A stretch of 64,000 nt of DNA from Candidatus Binatia bacterium (GTDB lineage: Bacteria > Desulfobacterota > Binatia > Bin18): NCBI GenBank assembly GCA_022820725.1, contig JAJEFA010000014.1, positions 310,001 to 374,000 of the forward strand, written 5' to 3'. Both the position numbers and the translations under genes were made by a program. This document shows positions 8,427-16,104 of the stretch, piece after piece. Under the pieces are notes generated by a model. That model saw only the letters and a program-made list of their open reading frames with translations, was not told the origin of the DNA and made no database searches. The stretch's first letter is position 1. Every line of letters begins with the position of its first letter.

Positions 8427-9122
8427 ATGAGGATGCGGAGCTTGTTAGACCGACACACCATAAAAATAGCAGTCCCGTTGTGGGTCTGCCTGACTGCAGG
8501 GGCCTGCACTCATCAGTCACGGAGTTTTAAGGGAGGACCTTCAACCTTGCTTCCTCCCGAACCGGCGACTCAGGATGCAGGGCAAAAGATTGTCATGTTT
8601 CGCTTGGGACGTCTCCCGACCGAGCCACTCCAGCTTCACGATGTACGTGTGATTACGGCTGCGGAGCAACGGACTGTCATGTTTCGCTTCTCTCGTCCCC
8701 CGGAAAACCTGCATTGCTTTCCCCTTAGCGCACCGAGCCGTCTTGTCATTGATATCACCGACTCAATTGAGGCGCTGCCTCAGGTCGCAACATATAAACC
8801 GGACGATCCTCAGATTGAGGCCGTCCGAGTGGGCAGTTCGGCAGGCCGTATGCGTCTCGTTGTCGAGTTGGCGATGGATGAGACCCCTCCGGTTTCTGTT
8901 GATACCAATGCGGCAATTCTGACTGCCCGGATCGGTCGGAAAACCAAAACAGCCGGCTCGAAGCATACAGATGCCCAGATTCTTTTCATTGCCGAGAACG
9001 CAGATCTGACGCAGTTAGCCCAGACTCCTTCGATATCTCGAGTGGATGGACCCTCTTCTTCCCTGACACGGTCCCTTTTGAGGCATCTCTTTGAGAAGAG
9101 GAGTGAGTGCAGTGCTGGGTAG
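8427..9122 (+). pseudogene. N-terminal AMIN-domain part of a PilQ-like secretin, truncated
   Basis: This frame has 231 residues. It has a lipoprotein-type signal (hydrophobic stretch IAVPLWVCLTAG followed by Ala-Cys) and then one AMIN domain (RTVMFRFSRPP...LVIDITDSIE...IEAVRVGSS...MRLVVELA). AMIN domains anchor secretins such as PilQ to peptidoglycan. A full PilQ is roughly three times longer and has secretin and STN domains, which are absent. It sits between the pilM fragment and aroK-aroB, the classic pilMNOPQ-aroKB position. It may still make a small AMIN lipoprotein, so calling it dead is an inference. Confidence 0.65.
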
Positions 9123-9837
9123 AGTGTGGACTTTTTATCTTTCTGACACCACAGATCGTTGAGAACCGATCTGTGGAGGGTGTAGTTGATGTGAGTGATG
9201 GGGAAATCGAAAAACCTAGAAGCCTGAGAATCCAGCGGTAGTGGTGTGGAAGACGTGTTGGGAGAGTTCTCAGACTTGTAGGCTTCTCGCCCATCGAAGA
9301 TCTAAACAAGGAGAGTCTGTGGTGGAAGTGGTAGGGACACTCGAAGGCTTGGAAGCCAAGTATGAACATACTGAGGTTGTAGTGCGGTGCTGTCGAGGTT
9401 GGCATCGAGCCTTCGCGCGTCTCTATCAGTGGGGGTATGGGGTTGATGTGGTGGTGGAAATGGAGAGACGAATATAGGGGCGGGCGCATACCCCGTCCGC
9501 CCCTATACAAAAAATTCAGTAAAATTGGAGGGTTATAGAACGGCTCCAAGCTTCCATCAAGAAAATTTCCTCCGCCCTGGCTCGTTATAGACAAAACACA
9601 GGGCGACGTTTTGGGTGGGGTGGTGGTGAAGGCGGCAATTCTTATTGCCGCTAGGGCCAGGGAGTTTTGCTTAGTGGGACAGCGCTCTGAATGGGCTGCT
9701 TAGGTTGGCGCTCTTCAGGGCGCTGTTGATGAAATGAGGTTGTGGTGGGCTCTTATTGGTATGAAAAGAGCGGTTGGCCACGGCAAAGCTCCCTGGCTAG
9801 CACACAAGTCGCACGCCCGAACGTATGAAACATTGTA
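9123..9837. other. Degraded region before aroK, no supported gene
   Basis: This 715-bp stretch has frequent stops in all frames and no recognisable protein. It contains a perfect 10-bp hairpin (CCACAGATCG at 9149-9158 with CGATCTGTGG at 9167-9176), a GGGGC-type palindrome (9473-9507) and a GCGGCAAT/ATTGCCGC hairpin near 9633-9652. From its place it probably occupies the former 3' part of pilQ. Confidence 0.5.
9473..9507. repeat. GGGGC-type palindrome
   Basis: The arms TATAGGGGCGG (9473-9483) and CCGCCCCTATA (9497-9507) are perfect inverted repeats around a 13-nt centre. They share the TAGGGGC...GCCCCTA ends with the palindrome at 37724-37751, suggesting a second dispersed repeat class. There is no T-run, so it is not an obvious terminator. 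Confidence 0.6.
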
Positions 9838-10371
9838 ATGTTCTCTTGGCGTGGACGCAACATTATTTTTGTCGGCTTTATGGGAACAGGAAAAAGCCTG
9901 GTCGCCAAACGGCTGGCAAAACGACTCGGCCGCAGGCTTGTTGACACAGATGCCTGTATTGAGCATGAAGCAGATATGTCGATTGCTCAGATCTTCGCCA
10001 CTGAGGGAGAAGCCGCTTTTCGCCAACGAGAGCGACAAGCCATAGCCCGCGCCTGTCAAGAAAAAGAGATGGTGATCGCCACGGGTGGCGGAGCCATCAC
10101 AGATAAAGAAAACGCCAGAACAATGAAAGCGAGCGGCCCGGTCGTTTGTCTGACCGCCCGTCCCGAAGTTATCATCCAACGCGTCCAGGGTGATACCACT
10201 CGTCCATTGTTGCAGGGGCCCAATCCGCTCGAAAAGATCCAACGATTACTGGCAGACAGGGCAGCAGCCTACGCCCGCGCTGATATCACTATTGATACGT
10301 CGAGCTTGGACCCGGATGCGGTTGTAGAGGCTACACTGACAGCCTTGACCCAAGCAGACTCGACTGTGTAG
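9838..10371 (+). CDS. aroK: Shikimate kinase
   Basis: This enzyme phosphorylates shikimate with ATP in chorismate synthesis. The 177-residue protein starts NIIFVGFMGTGKSLVAKRLA with Walker A GFMGTGKS. The shikimate-site residues are seen in DTDACIEHEADMSI (D-T-D) and ERQAI, followed by the ATGGGA loop and lid residue R in DTTRPLL. It is followed 10 nt later by aroB in the common aroK-aroB pair. The start ATG has only a weak upstream purine stretch. Confidence 0.95.
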   Translation: MFSWRGRNIIFVGFMGTGKSLVAKRLAKRLGRRLVDTDACIEHEADMSIAQIFATEGEAAFRQRERQAIARACQEKEMVIATGGGAITDKENARTMKASGPVVCLTARPEVIIQRVQGDTTRPLLQGPNPLEKIQRLLADRAAAYARADITIDTSSLDPDAVVEATLTALTQADSTV

Positions 10372-10381
10372 AAAAGCCGCT

Positions 10382-11470
10382 ATGGATACGCTCACGCTGA
10401 ACCTCGGTGCGCGATCCTACCCTATCCATATTGGGTCAGACATCCTCAACACATTAGGTCAACTCCTCAAGCGGCAAAGTTTCCTCGCTGGCCGAGTCGG
10501 GGTAATAACGGATTCCCATGTTGGCAAACACTACCGGAATCCGGTGACCAATATTCTCACCACCGAGGGATTCGAGCCGGTAGTGATTGAGATTCCTGCG
10601 GGCGAAGAACACAAAAACTTGGCCTGGCTGACCTTTCTCTATGACAAACTCGTTGAGGGGCGTATTGAGCGCAATTCGCCGTTAATCGCCCTGGGGGGAG
10701 GGGTTATTGGAGACCTCACGGGCTTTGCGGCGGCGACCTTTCGGCGTGGAGTTCCATTTATCCAGATCCCGACGACCCTCCTTGCCCAGGTTGACGCGAG
10801 TGTCGGCGGTAAGACGGCCGTCAACCATCCGGCAGGGAAGAATCTGATCGGCGCATTCTACCAGCCGCGTATGGTCTTGATTGATGTCGCCGTCCTCAAG
10901 ACACTCCCAAAGCGTGAATTTGTGTCAGGGATAGCAGAAGTTATCAAGTATGGAGTCATTCTGAGTCCAGAACTCTTCGGGTTGCTTGAGGAAGAACTCA
11001 AAGTACTCCTGAGTGTTAATCCGGCGCTTCTGGCCTCAGTGGTCAAGACATGCTGTCAACTCAAGGCCCTGGTTGTGGAAGAAGACGAAACGGAAGGGGA
11101 TTATCGGGCGATTCTCAACTTCGGTCACACCATGGGACACGCGATTGAAAGTGCGACCAATTACAAAAGCTTTCTCCACGGAGAAGCGGTCGCACTCGGT
11201 ATGGTTTTCGCCACCCACCTGTCGCAACAACGGGGATTGTGTCGGCCGGCGGTGCGTGACCGCGTGGTGCGCCTGATCAAACAGGCCGGCTTACCGATCG
11301 ACATCCCACAGGATCTTGCACAAGAGCATCTCCGGATAGGGATCGAAGCAGACAAAAAGGTCACTGCCGGAAAAGTCAAATTCGTCTGTCTGGAAGATAT
11401 TGGCAAAACGCGCTTTGAGTTTATGAGTGCAGCCGAAATTGTCGGGCATTTATATCGGTCTACTTCCTGA
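10382..11470 (+). CDS. aroB: 3-dehydroquinate synthase
   Basis: This enzyme converts DAHP to 3-dehydroquinate using NAD and a metal ion. It has 362 residues of normal length. The NAD-binding stretch is seen in PLIALGGGVIGDLTGFAAATFRRG, the substrate site in PTTLLAQVDASVGGKTAVNHP, and the metal ligands in the E of EVIKYG, LNFGHTMGHAIE and LHGEAVALGM. It is in the same transcript as aroK. aroC, the last step of the pathway, is encoded separately about 19 kb to the right. Confidence 0.97.
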   Translation: MDTLTLNLGARSYPIHIGSDILNTLGQLLKRQSFLAGRVGVITDSHVGKHYRNPVTNILTTEGFEPVVIEIPAGEEHKNLAWLTFLYDKLVEGRIERNSPLIALGGGVIGDLTGFAAATFRRGVPFIQIPTTLLAQVDASVGGKTAVNHPAGKNLIGAFYQPRMVLIDVAVLKTLPKREFVSGIAEVIKYGVILSPELFGLLEEELKVLLSVNPALLASVVKTCCQLKALVVEEDETEGDYRAILNFGHTMGHAIESATNYKSFLHGEAVALGMVFATHLSQQRGLCRPAVRDRVVRLIKQAGLPIDIPQDLAQEHLRIGIEADKKVTAGKVKFVCLEDIGKTRFEFMSAAEIVGHLYRSTS

Positions 11471-11576
11471 GCAGGCCGGCCCAGAATTCACACCTCCCAT
11501 TCTCCTCCCCCCTTCGGGTCAAAAACGTACAGATTAACCTGCTGGCGAATACCGGGCGGGGGTGTATCATGGATAC

Positions 11577-11969
11577 ATGCCAACGATAACGCGCCGCCTT
11601 ACGTTCGGCCTGCTTGCCTTATTGTGGCTGCCAGCCGGTATCGCCGCGACGGCTCCGGTCCGTAGTATGCCGTGGCCTGTAGAACTGCATGCGTGGCTTT
11701 CATTGGTCGTGGCGGCGCCTTGTGGACTGCCGCTTGCCTTGGCCTGTCTCAGGCTCTGGCGGATTGGATATCCAGGTACGGCCTGGGCCGCCTTCGCCGT
11801 ACTAGCGCCCGTGACTGCGGTGGCGTCTCTGTTCGCTGGCCTGCTTGGCCCCGTGGCAATCGCGATCTATGCCCTGGTCATCAGTGTACCGGCCTGGATA
11901 CTGTATGCATTCTGGCGCCGCACCCGACTCGGTAAGCCGCAAAGCCCTTCCGTACCCAAAAGTACCTGA
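11577..11969 (+). CDS. Small membrane protein of unknown function
   Basis: About 130 residues, with hydrophobic segments at the N-terminus (LTFGLLALLWLPAGIAA), LHAWLSLVVAAPCGLPLALACL, TAWAAFAVLAPVTAVASLF and LLGPVAIAIYALVISVPAWILYAF, followed by a basic tail. That suggests four membrane spans. I do not recognise a family. An ATG 15 nt further upstream is also possible. Confidence 0.55.
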   Translation: MPTITRRLTFGLLALLWLPAGIAATAPVRSMPWPVELHAWLSLVVAAPCGLPLALACLRLWRIGYPGTAWAAFAVLAPVTAVASLFAGLLGPVAIAIYALVISVPAWILYAFWRRTRLGKPQSPSVPKST

Positions 11970-12079
11970 CGCCTCTACACCTGTCTGCAACAGAGGACCC
12001 GATGTTATAAGGTCACGTTGCACTCACCGACGGACCTCATTCTGTTGACACCCAGAAGCAGGCTTTATAGTCTGCCACG

Positions 12080-13408
12080 GTGTCAGAACACAAACCCCCG
12101 CGACCGCCCTCATCTCGAAAAAGACACGTCAACTCCCCACGTTCCCGCCAATCCCCAAAGCCTAACAGTCAGTACAGAAAAAAGAAGGCTACCTCAGGGC
12201 CGCCGCGTCCAAACGGCCGTGCAGGTGACAAGCCCGACTGGAAGCCGCCCTGTCCGCATGCGCCTCACTGTTACGGCTGCCCCTTTGTCTCCGTTCCCTA
12301 TGACCAACAGCTTGAGAGAAAACAAACCATAGTACAGGAGGCGTTTGCCGCATTTCCGTCGCTCGGGGAGATCGATGTTCCTTTGCCCGTTGCTTCTCCC
12401 AAAAAGTTTGGCTATCGCTCCCGCGTCAAACTGGCCGTGCAGAGTGTCAAAGGGCAAATCCTGATTGGCCTGTATGTCCCTGAAACACACCAGGTTTTTG
12501 ATATCTCAGCGTGTCCCGTCCACCCCAAAGAGGTCAACCGGATCGTCGCCTTTCTCAAACAGGCGATAGAACGGCTGCATATTATTCCCTATGACGAAGC
12601 GCGTGATGCCGGCCAACTCCGCTATATCGACCTGCGCTATAGTTTTTGGCAGCGGAAGGCACTCCTGCTGCTGGTCACCCGACATATGCACTTTCCCCAG
12701 GTGCACGACTTGACCCGTCAGCTTGAACGACGGTTTCCTTTTTTGAGTGGTATTGTTCATAATATCAATGACCAGCCGGGCAATGTGATCTGGGGGAAGC
12801 GCTTTCGCCCCTTACGGGGCCGAGACTCTTTACTCGAACAAATAGGGCATGTCCGGCTCAGTATTCCGGTTGACACTTTTTCTCAGGTCAATCCACCTAT
12901 GGCGAAGCGTATTTACGAAACCGCTGTCCGGTGGAGTAATATGACCGGACAGGAAATCGTTCTTGATGTGTATTGCGGAATCGGCCCTATCGCCCTGTAT
13001 TGTGCCTCGCAGACCAAGCTTGTGGCCGGGATTGAGGAAAATGAGCGGGCCGTGAATGTTGCAAAAGAAAACGCCCGGCGCAACGGCTATCACAATACCC
13101 GTTTCTTTCATGGCGATGCGGCGCAGAAGATAGAAGAGGTCGCCACCACCCTCCCACCTATAGATAGGATTGTGCTCAACCCACCTCGAACAGGGCTGAG
13201 CCCCGAGGCTTTTTCCTCGGTCATAGAAGTGAACGCACCCAAACTACTCTATATCTCCTGTTCTCCCCGGACGCTCGCCCGAGACCTTGATCATTTTACC
13301 GACGCTGGCTATGCCGTTGGACGGGTCCAGCCATTCGATATGTTTCCGCAAACAGACCAGGTTGAAACGCTCGCCCTTATCGAGAAGGGAGGGAAGAGTT
13401 CTGCCTAA
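12080..13408 (+). CDS. rlmD: 23S rRNA (uracil-5-)-methyltransferase, RlmD/RlmCD type
   Basis: This RumA/TrmA-family enzyme has 442 residues and starts at GTG. A basic, low-complexity N-terminus (KPPRPPSSRKRHVNSPRSRQ) replaces a TRAM domain. The iron-sulfur cluster motif is CPHAPHCYGCPF (C-x5-C-x2-C). The SAM-binding block is VLDVYCGIGPIALYCA, the catalytic motif region is VLNPPRTGL, and the nucleophile Cys is in LLYISCSPRTLARDL. It therefore methylates uracil-5 in RNA, most likely 23S rRNA; which position cannot be told from sequence. It overlaps or abuts pgeF downstream. Confidence 0.9.
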   Translation: MSEHKPPRPPSSRKRHVNSPRSRQSPKPNSQYRKKKATSGPPRPNGRAGDKPDWKPPCPHAPHCYGCPFVSVPYDQQLERKQTIVQEAFAAFPSLGEIDVPLPVASPKKFGYRSRVKLAVQSVKGQILIGLYVPETHQVFDISACPVHPKEVNRIVAFLKQAIERLHIIPYDEARDAGQLRYIDLRYSFWQRKALLLLVTRHMHFPQVHDLTRQLERRFPFLSGIVHNINDQPGNVIWGKRFRPLRGRDSLLEQIGHVRLSIPVDTFSQVNPPMAKRIYETAVRWSNMTGQEIVLDVYCGIGPIALYCASQTKLVAGIEENERAVNVAKENARRNGYHNTRFFHGDAAQKIEEVATTLPPIDRIVLNPPRTGLSPEAFSSVIEVNAPKLLYISCSPRTLARDLDHFTDAGYAVGRVQPFDMFPQTDQVETLALIEKGGKSSA

Positions 13409-14186
13409 ATCGACTCCGGGCCTAAAAGAACTGCCCGAGCGGGAGCTCTGGATTCAGGCCGAGGCGTGGAGTGCGTTTCCTGGTCTGATCCATGGTTTTT
13501 CCCGCCGCTTACCAGAATCCTTCACAGCAGCTTCATTAGGCGCTCCAGACTGTCCACTCCATACCCTCAGGCAGGTTCATGGGAATACCATCGTACATAT
13601 TGGAGGAAGGGAAGCAGCATCCGGGTCAGAAGCAGATGGAATGCTCACAACCGAACCAAATGTCCTGCTCGGCATCAAGACTGCGGATTGCGTACCGATT
13701 CTCCTCGTTGCCCCACCCAAAAGGGGCGAAAGAGGAAACGTGTCATCCAATAGATACAAAAAGCTGGACACGTTTCCTCTTCTTGGCGCTCTTCACGCTG
13801 GATGGAGAGGTACGCAGAAGGCAATCGCCCTCCGAGCAGTCCAACGATGTGCCGAACAGTGGGACCTTGCTCCCACTCAGCTCTGGGTCGCCTTGGGTCC
13901 GTCAATTGGCGGATGCTGTTATCAAGTCGGTTCTGAGATAGGAGAGCCACTCTTTGAGCGCTGGGGAGACGGGCAGCCGACGACCTGGAATCGGCAGGGA
14001 GACAAAGGCTATCTCGACCTGCGGGCGATAAACCGCATGCAGTTGATTCAGGCCGGCGTACCGCAGACGCAGATTCACCATGTTGGACCCTGTACATTCT
14101 GCCATCCAGATGAGTTTACCTCATACCGCAGAGAAGGGGCTCAAGCCGGTCGCCAGCTCAGTGTTATCGGCTGGCGTCCAAAGTGA
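13287..14186 (+). CDS. pgeF: Peptidoglycan editing factor PgeF (YfiH/polyphenol oxidase family) with an inserted palindrome
   Basis: PgeF (YfiH) acts in peptidoglycan quality control as a Zn-dependent amidase removing L-Ser misincorporated in the stem peptide. Family motifs are clear: LRQVHGNTIVHI, ADGMLT, GIKTADCVPILLV, GALHAGWRGT (Zn-ligand His and Cys blocks), LGPSIGGCCYQVG and CTFCHPDEFTSYRREG. Between VAPP and GALHAGWRGT, where homologues have a short turn, this protein carries about 19 extra residues (RGNVSSNRYKKLDTFPL core) encoded by a 50-bp palindrome. No good start lies after the rlmD stop, so the true start is uncertain; 13287 and 13311 are ATGs within rlmD. Confidence 0.88.
   Translation: MIILPTLAMPLDGSSHSICFRKQTRLKRSPLSRREGRVLPKSTPGLKELPERELWIQAEAWSAFPGLIHGFSRRLPESFTAASLGAPDCPLHTLRQVHGNTIVHIGGREAASGSEADGMLTTEPNVLLGIKTADCVPILLVAPPKRGERGNVSSNRYKKLDTFPLLGALHAGWRGTQKAIALRAVQRCAEQWDLAPTQLWVALGPSIGGCCYQVGSEIGEPLFERWGDGQPTTWNRQGDKGYLDLRAINRMQLIQAGVPQTQIHHVGPCTFCHPDEFTSYRREGAQAGRQLSVIGWRPK
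13731..13780 (+). repeat. Palindromic element copy 1, in frame inside pgeF
   Basis: The perfect 14-nt arms AGAGGAAACGTGTC (13731-13744) and GACACGTTTCCTCT (13767-13780) surround a 22-nt centre that keeps the family marks TCCAA and AGCTGG. It is translated as RGNVSSNRYKKLDTFPL. It is in the same orientation and frame as the copies in mnmE and mnmG. Confidence 0.92.
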
Positions 14187-14215
14187 AGAGTCCTTTGCAG
14201 GGCGTGGTTACTAAT

Positions 14216-15229
14216 ATGCGCGTTGCTGTTATTGGCGGAGGCGGGTGGGGAACCGCCCTGGCATGTCTCTTAGACTCGGTCGGGCATGAGGCCCAGGTGT
14301 GGGTCAGGCATGAGGTCTTAGCCCAGAAAATTGAAAGGACGCGAGAGAATGCGGACTATCTGCCCGGGGTGCGGCTCCCGGAGACACTCTGCTTTACCCC
14401 GGAATTGTCCACGGCAGTCATCGGCGCTGAGGCTCTTGTTATCGCCGTTCCCTCCCATGCGATCCGTTCCATCGCCTCAACGCTGGGCTCCCTGCTCACG
14501 ACAACACCGCTGCTAGTGAGCACGAGTAAGGGTATCGAGCAGGATTCTCTCCAAACGATGAGTGGGGTGCTTACCGAGGTTCTCCCCCCACGGTTCGCAC
14601 ACAAGATCGCCGTGCTCTCAGGTCCCAGCTTTGCCGCAGAAGTTGCACGTGGGCTTCCGACCGCGGTAACGGTCGCAGCGCAAGATCACGCCATCGCTCA
14701 GAGAGTCCAGGCGCTGTTCTCAGCTCCGACATTTCGCGTCTACACGACAACGGACGTGATCGGGGCCGAGATTGGTGGCGCGGTCAAGAATGTGATTGCC
14801 TTGGCCGTCGGAGTGAGTGACGGCTTGGGCTATGGCTATAACGCGCGGGCGGCCTTGATCACGCGTGGTATGGCTGAGGTTGTCCGTTTGGCAACCCGGA
14901 TGGGCGCACATCCCCAAACGTTGTCGGGCCTATCTGGCATGGGTGACCTTATTCTGACGTGCACGAGTGACCTCAGCCGCAACCGAACTGTGGGTATTCG
15001 ACTCGGAAAAGGAGAGTCCTTAGAGGCCATTCAGCGGACCATGACAACGATTGCCGAAGGAATCCGGAACTGCCGCTCGATCCTGGATTTAGCCCGGCGC
15101 CTGGCCGTTGATATGCCTATCGTGGAGCAGATACACGAGCTCGTCTATTCCGGTAAACCGCCGACACAGGTGGTCACCGACCTGCTGGCACGTCAGACCA
15201 AGGCCGAGTTTCCACCAAGAGGAAATTGA
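14216..15229 (+). CDS. gpsA: Glycerol-3-phosphate dehydrogenase [NAD(P)+]
   Basis: This enzyme reduces dihydroxyacetone phosphate to sn-glycerol-3-phosphate for phospholipids. Starting at ATG 14216 it has the family N-terminus MRVAVIGGGGWGTALACLL (Rossmann GxGxxG-type loop). Further motifs are AVPSHAIRSIA, STSKGIE, LSGPSFAAEVARGLPTAVTVA, the catalytic Lys in EIGGAVKNVIALAVGVSDGL, and GLSGMGDLILTCTS. A GTG at 14183 overlapping the pgeF stop is an alternative start, but it would add 11 residues not seen in the family. Downstream is the rpmH-rnpA cluster. Confidence 0.95.
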   Translation: MRVAVIGGGGWGTALACLLDSVGHEAQVWVRHEVLAQKIERTRENADYLPGVRLPETLCFTPELSTAVIGAEALVIAVPSHAIRSIASTLGSLLTTTPLLVSTSKGIEQDSLQTMSGVLTEVLPPRFAHKIAVLSGPSFAAEVARGLPTAVTVAAQDHAIAQRVQALFSAPTFRVYTTTDVIGAEIGGAVKNVIALAVGVSDGLGYGYNARAALITRGMAEVVRLATRMGAHPQTLSGLSGMGDLILTCTSDLSRNRTVGIRLGKGESLEAIQRTMTTIAEGIRNCRSILDLARRLAVDMPIVEQIHELVYSGKPPTQVVTDLLARQTKAEFPPRGN

Positions 15230-15288
15230 CATCTTGGGAGCGGTATGGTGGTATGGAGGGCTAACCGAGTACGGCACACTAGGAACGG

Positions 15289-15819
15289 ATGAATACCGAT
15301 GAAAAGGACTTATCAACCAAGCAATACCAGTCGAAAGCGCACGCACGGGTTTCTCGTTCGGATGAGGACAGCCGGGGGCCGTGCGGTTATCAAACGGCGG
15401 CGCGCGAAAGGGCGCAAACTCCTCAGTGTACGGACACCGCTCAAGCCGGCGCGGCGCTAGCTGCTCGCACGGTCCGATACACATTTCCCAAAGCGGCGCG
15501 TCTGCGGGTTCGCCGAGAATTTCTTACCCTCCAAAGACGAGGAGAACGCCGGTATAGTCGCAATTTTATTATTATTACTTCGCCTGCTCGTACCGCTCGT
15601 CCCCGCCTTGGGGTGACGACCTCACGGCGCTATGGCAAAGCAGTCATGCGGAATCACATGAAGAGAAGGTTGCGCGAGTTTTTTCGAGTTCGGCAGGCAC
15701 GCATATCCCCATCGCGTGATATTCTTATTATTCCCAAATCACGCGCGCAGGAGCTCACTTTTGCCCAGATCGTTACCGAACTAGAGAGGGTGCTTCCCAT
15801 TGCTCAACGTACGCAGTGA
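15289..15819 (+). CDS. rnpA: RNase P protein component with a long N-terminal extension overlapping rpmH
   Basis: This is the protein subunit of RNase P (tRNA 5' maturation). The canonical core runs from [13 protein letters not shown] through [30 protein letters not shown] to [15 protein letters not shown]. Between ATG 15289 and that core there is no in-frame ATG, GTG or TTG, so the only canonical start gives a 65-residue, low-hydrophobicity extension read through the whole rpmH gene in another frame. AGGA lies 4 nt before this ATG. Thermus has a comparable rpmH-in-rnpA overlap. The RNA-binding signature is RNH rather than the usual RNR. Initiation at a non-canonical codon near the rpmH stop is the alternative. 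Confidence 0.88.
   Translation: MNTDEKDLSTKQYQSKAHARVSRSDEDSRGPCGYQTAARERAQTPQCTDTAQAGAALAARTVRYTFPKAARLRVRREFLTLQRRGERRYSRNFIIITSPARTARPRLGVTTSRRYGKAVMRNHMKRRLREFFRVRQARISPSRDILIIPKSRAQELTFAQIVTELERVLPIAQRTQ
15299..15460 (+). CDS. rpmH: 50S ribosomal protein L34
   Basis: The 53-residue protein has family start MKRTYQPS, then [19 protein letters not shown] and [11 protein letters not shown]34 is usually 44-47 residues; here a tail (RTPLKPARR) is added. It starts 10 nt after the rnpA ATG and lies entirely inside the extended rnpA frame, shifted by +1. It is the first ribosomal gene of the rpmH-rnpA-yidD-yidC-jag cluster. Confidence 0.95.
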   Translation: MKRTYQPSNTSRKRTHGFLVRMRTAGGRAVIKRRRAKGRKLLSVRTPLKPARR

Positions 15820-16078
15820 AATCGTTCACTTTTTCGGCTCATCATGTGCTACGGCAGTCTCTCGGCTAGGCCAACTGGTAGTCGTGGGCGGACTCAAGAG
15901 CTATCGCCTCTTCATCTCTCCGCTGATCGGTCCGGCCTGTCGCTTCTATCCCAGTTGCTCTCAGTACGCTCTGCACGCCGTACGCAAGCATGGGGCGCTC
16001 AGGGGGCTGATGCTCATGATTCGACGTCTCGCCAAATGTCACCCATGGCACCCAGGCGGAGTCGATCTCGTCCCCTAA
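15800..16078 (+). CDS. yidD: Membrane protein insertion efficiency factor YidD
   Basis: About 90 residues with the YidD core [38 protein letters not shown] and [14 protein letters not shown], including the three conserved Cys. YidD lies at the inner membrane and assists YidC. The frame starts at TTG overlapping the end of rnpA, and yidC follows 26 nt downstream. Confidence 0.93.
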   Translation: MLNVRSEIVHFFGSSCATAVSRLGQLVVVGGLKSYRLFISPLIGPACRFYPSCSQYALHAVRKHGALRGLMLMIRRLAKCHPWHPGGVDLVP

Positions 16079-16104
16079 CTCATCTTGCGGGCGTTTGAAG
16101 TTCT

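Noticed and set aside
8986..9594. Minus-strand frame of 202 codons after the pilQ fragment
   Set aside because: Low-complexity composition, no recognisable motif, and it overlaps the pilQ remnant; best explained as chance in a degraded region.
13731..13780. Palindrome in pgeF as an intragenic terminator
   Set aside because: No T-run follows, the frame continues to conserved motifs, and the same sequence recurs in other genes in the same frame.
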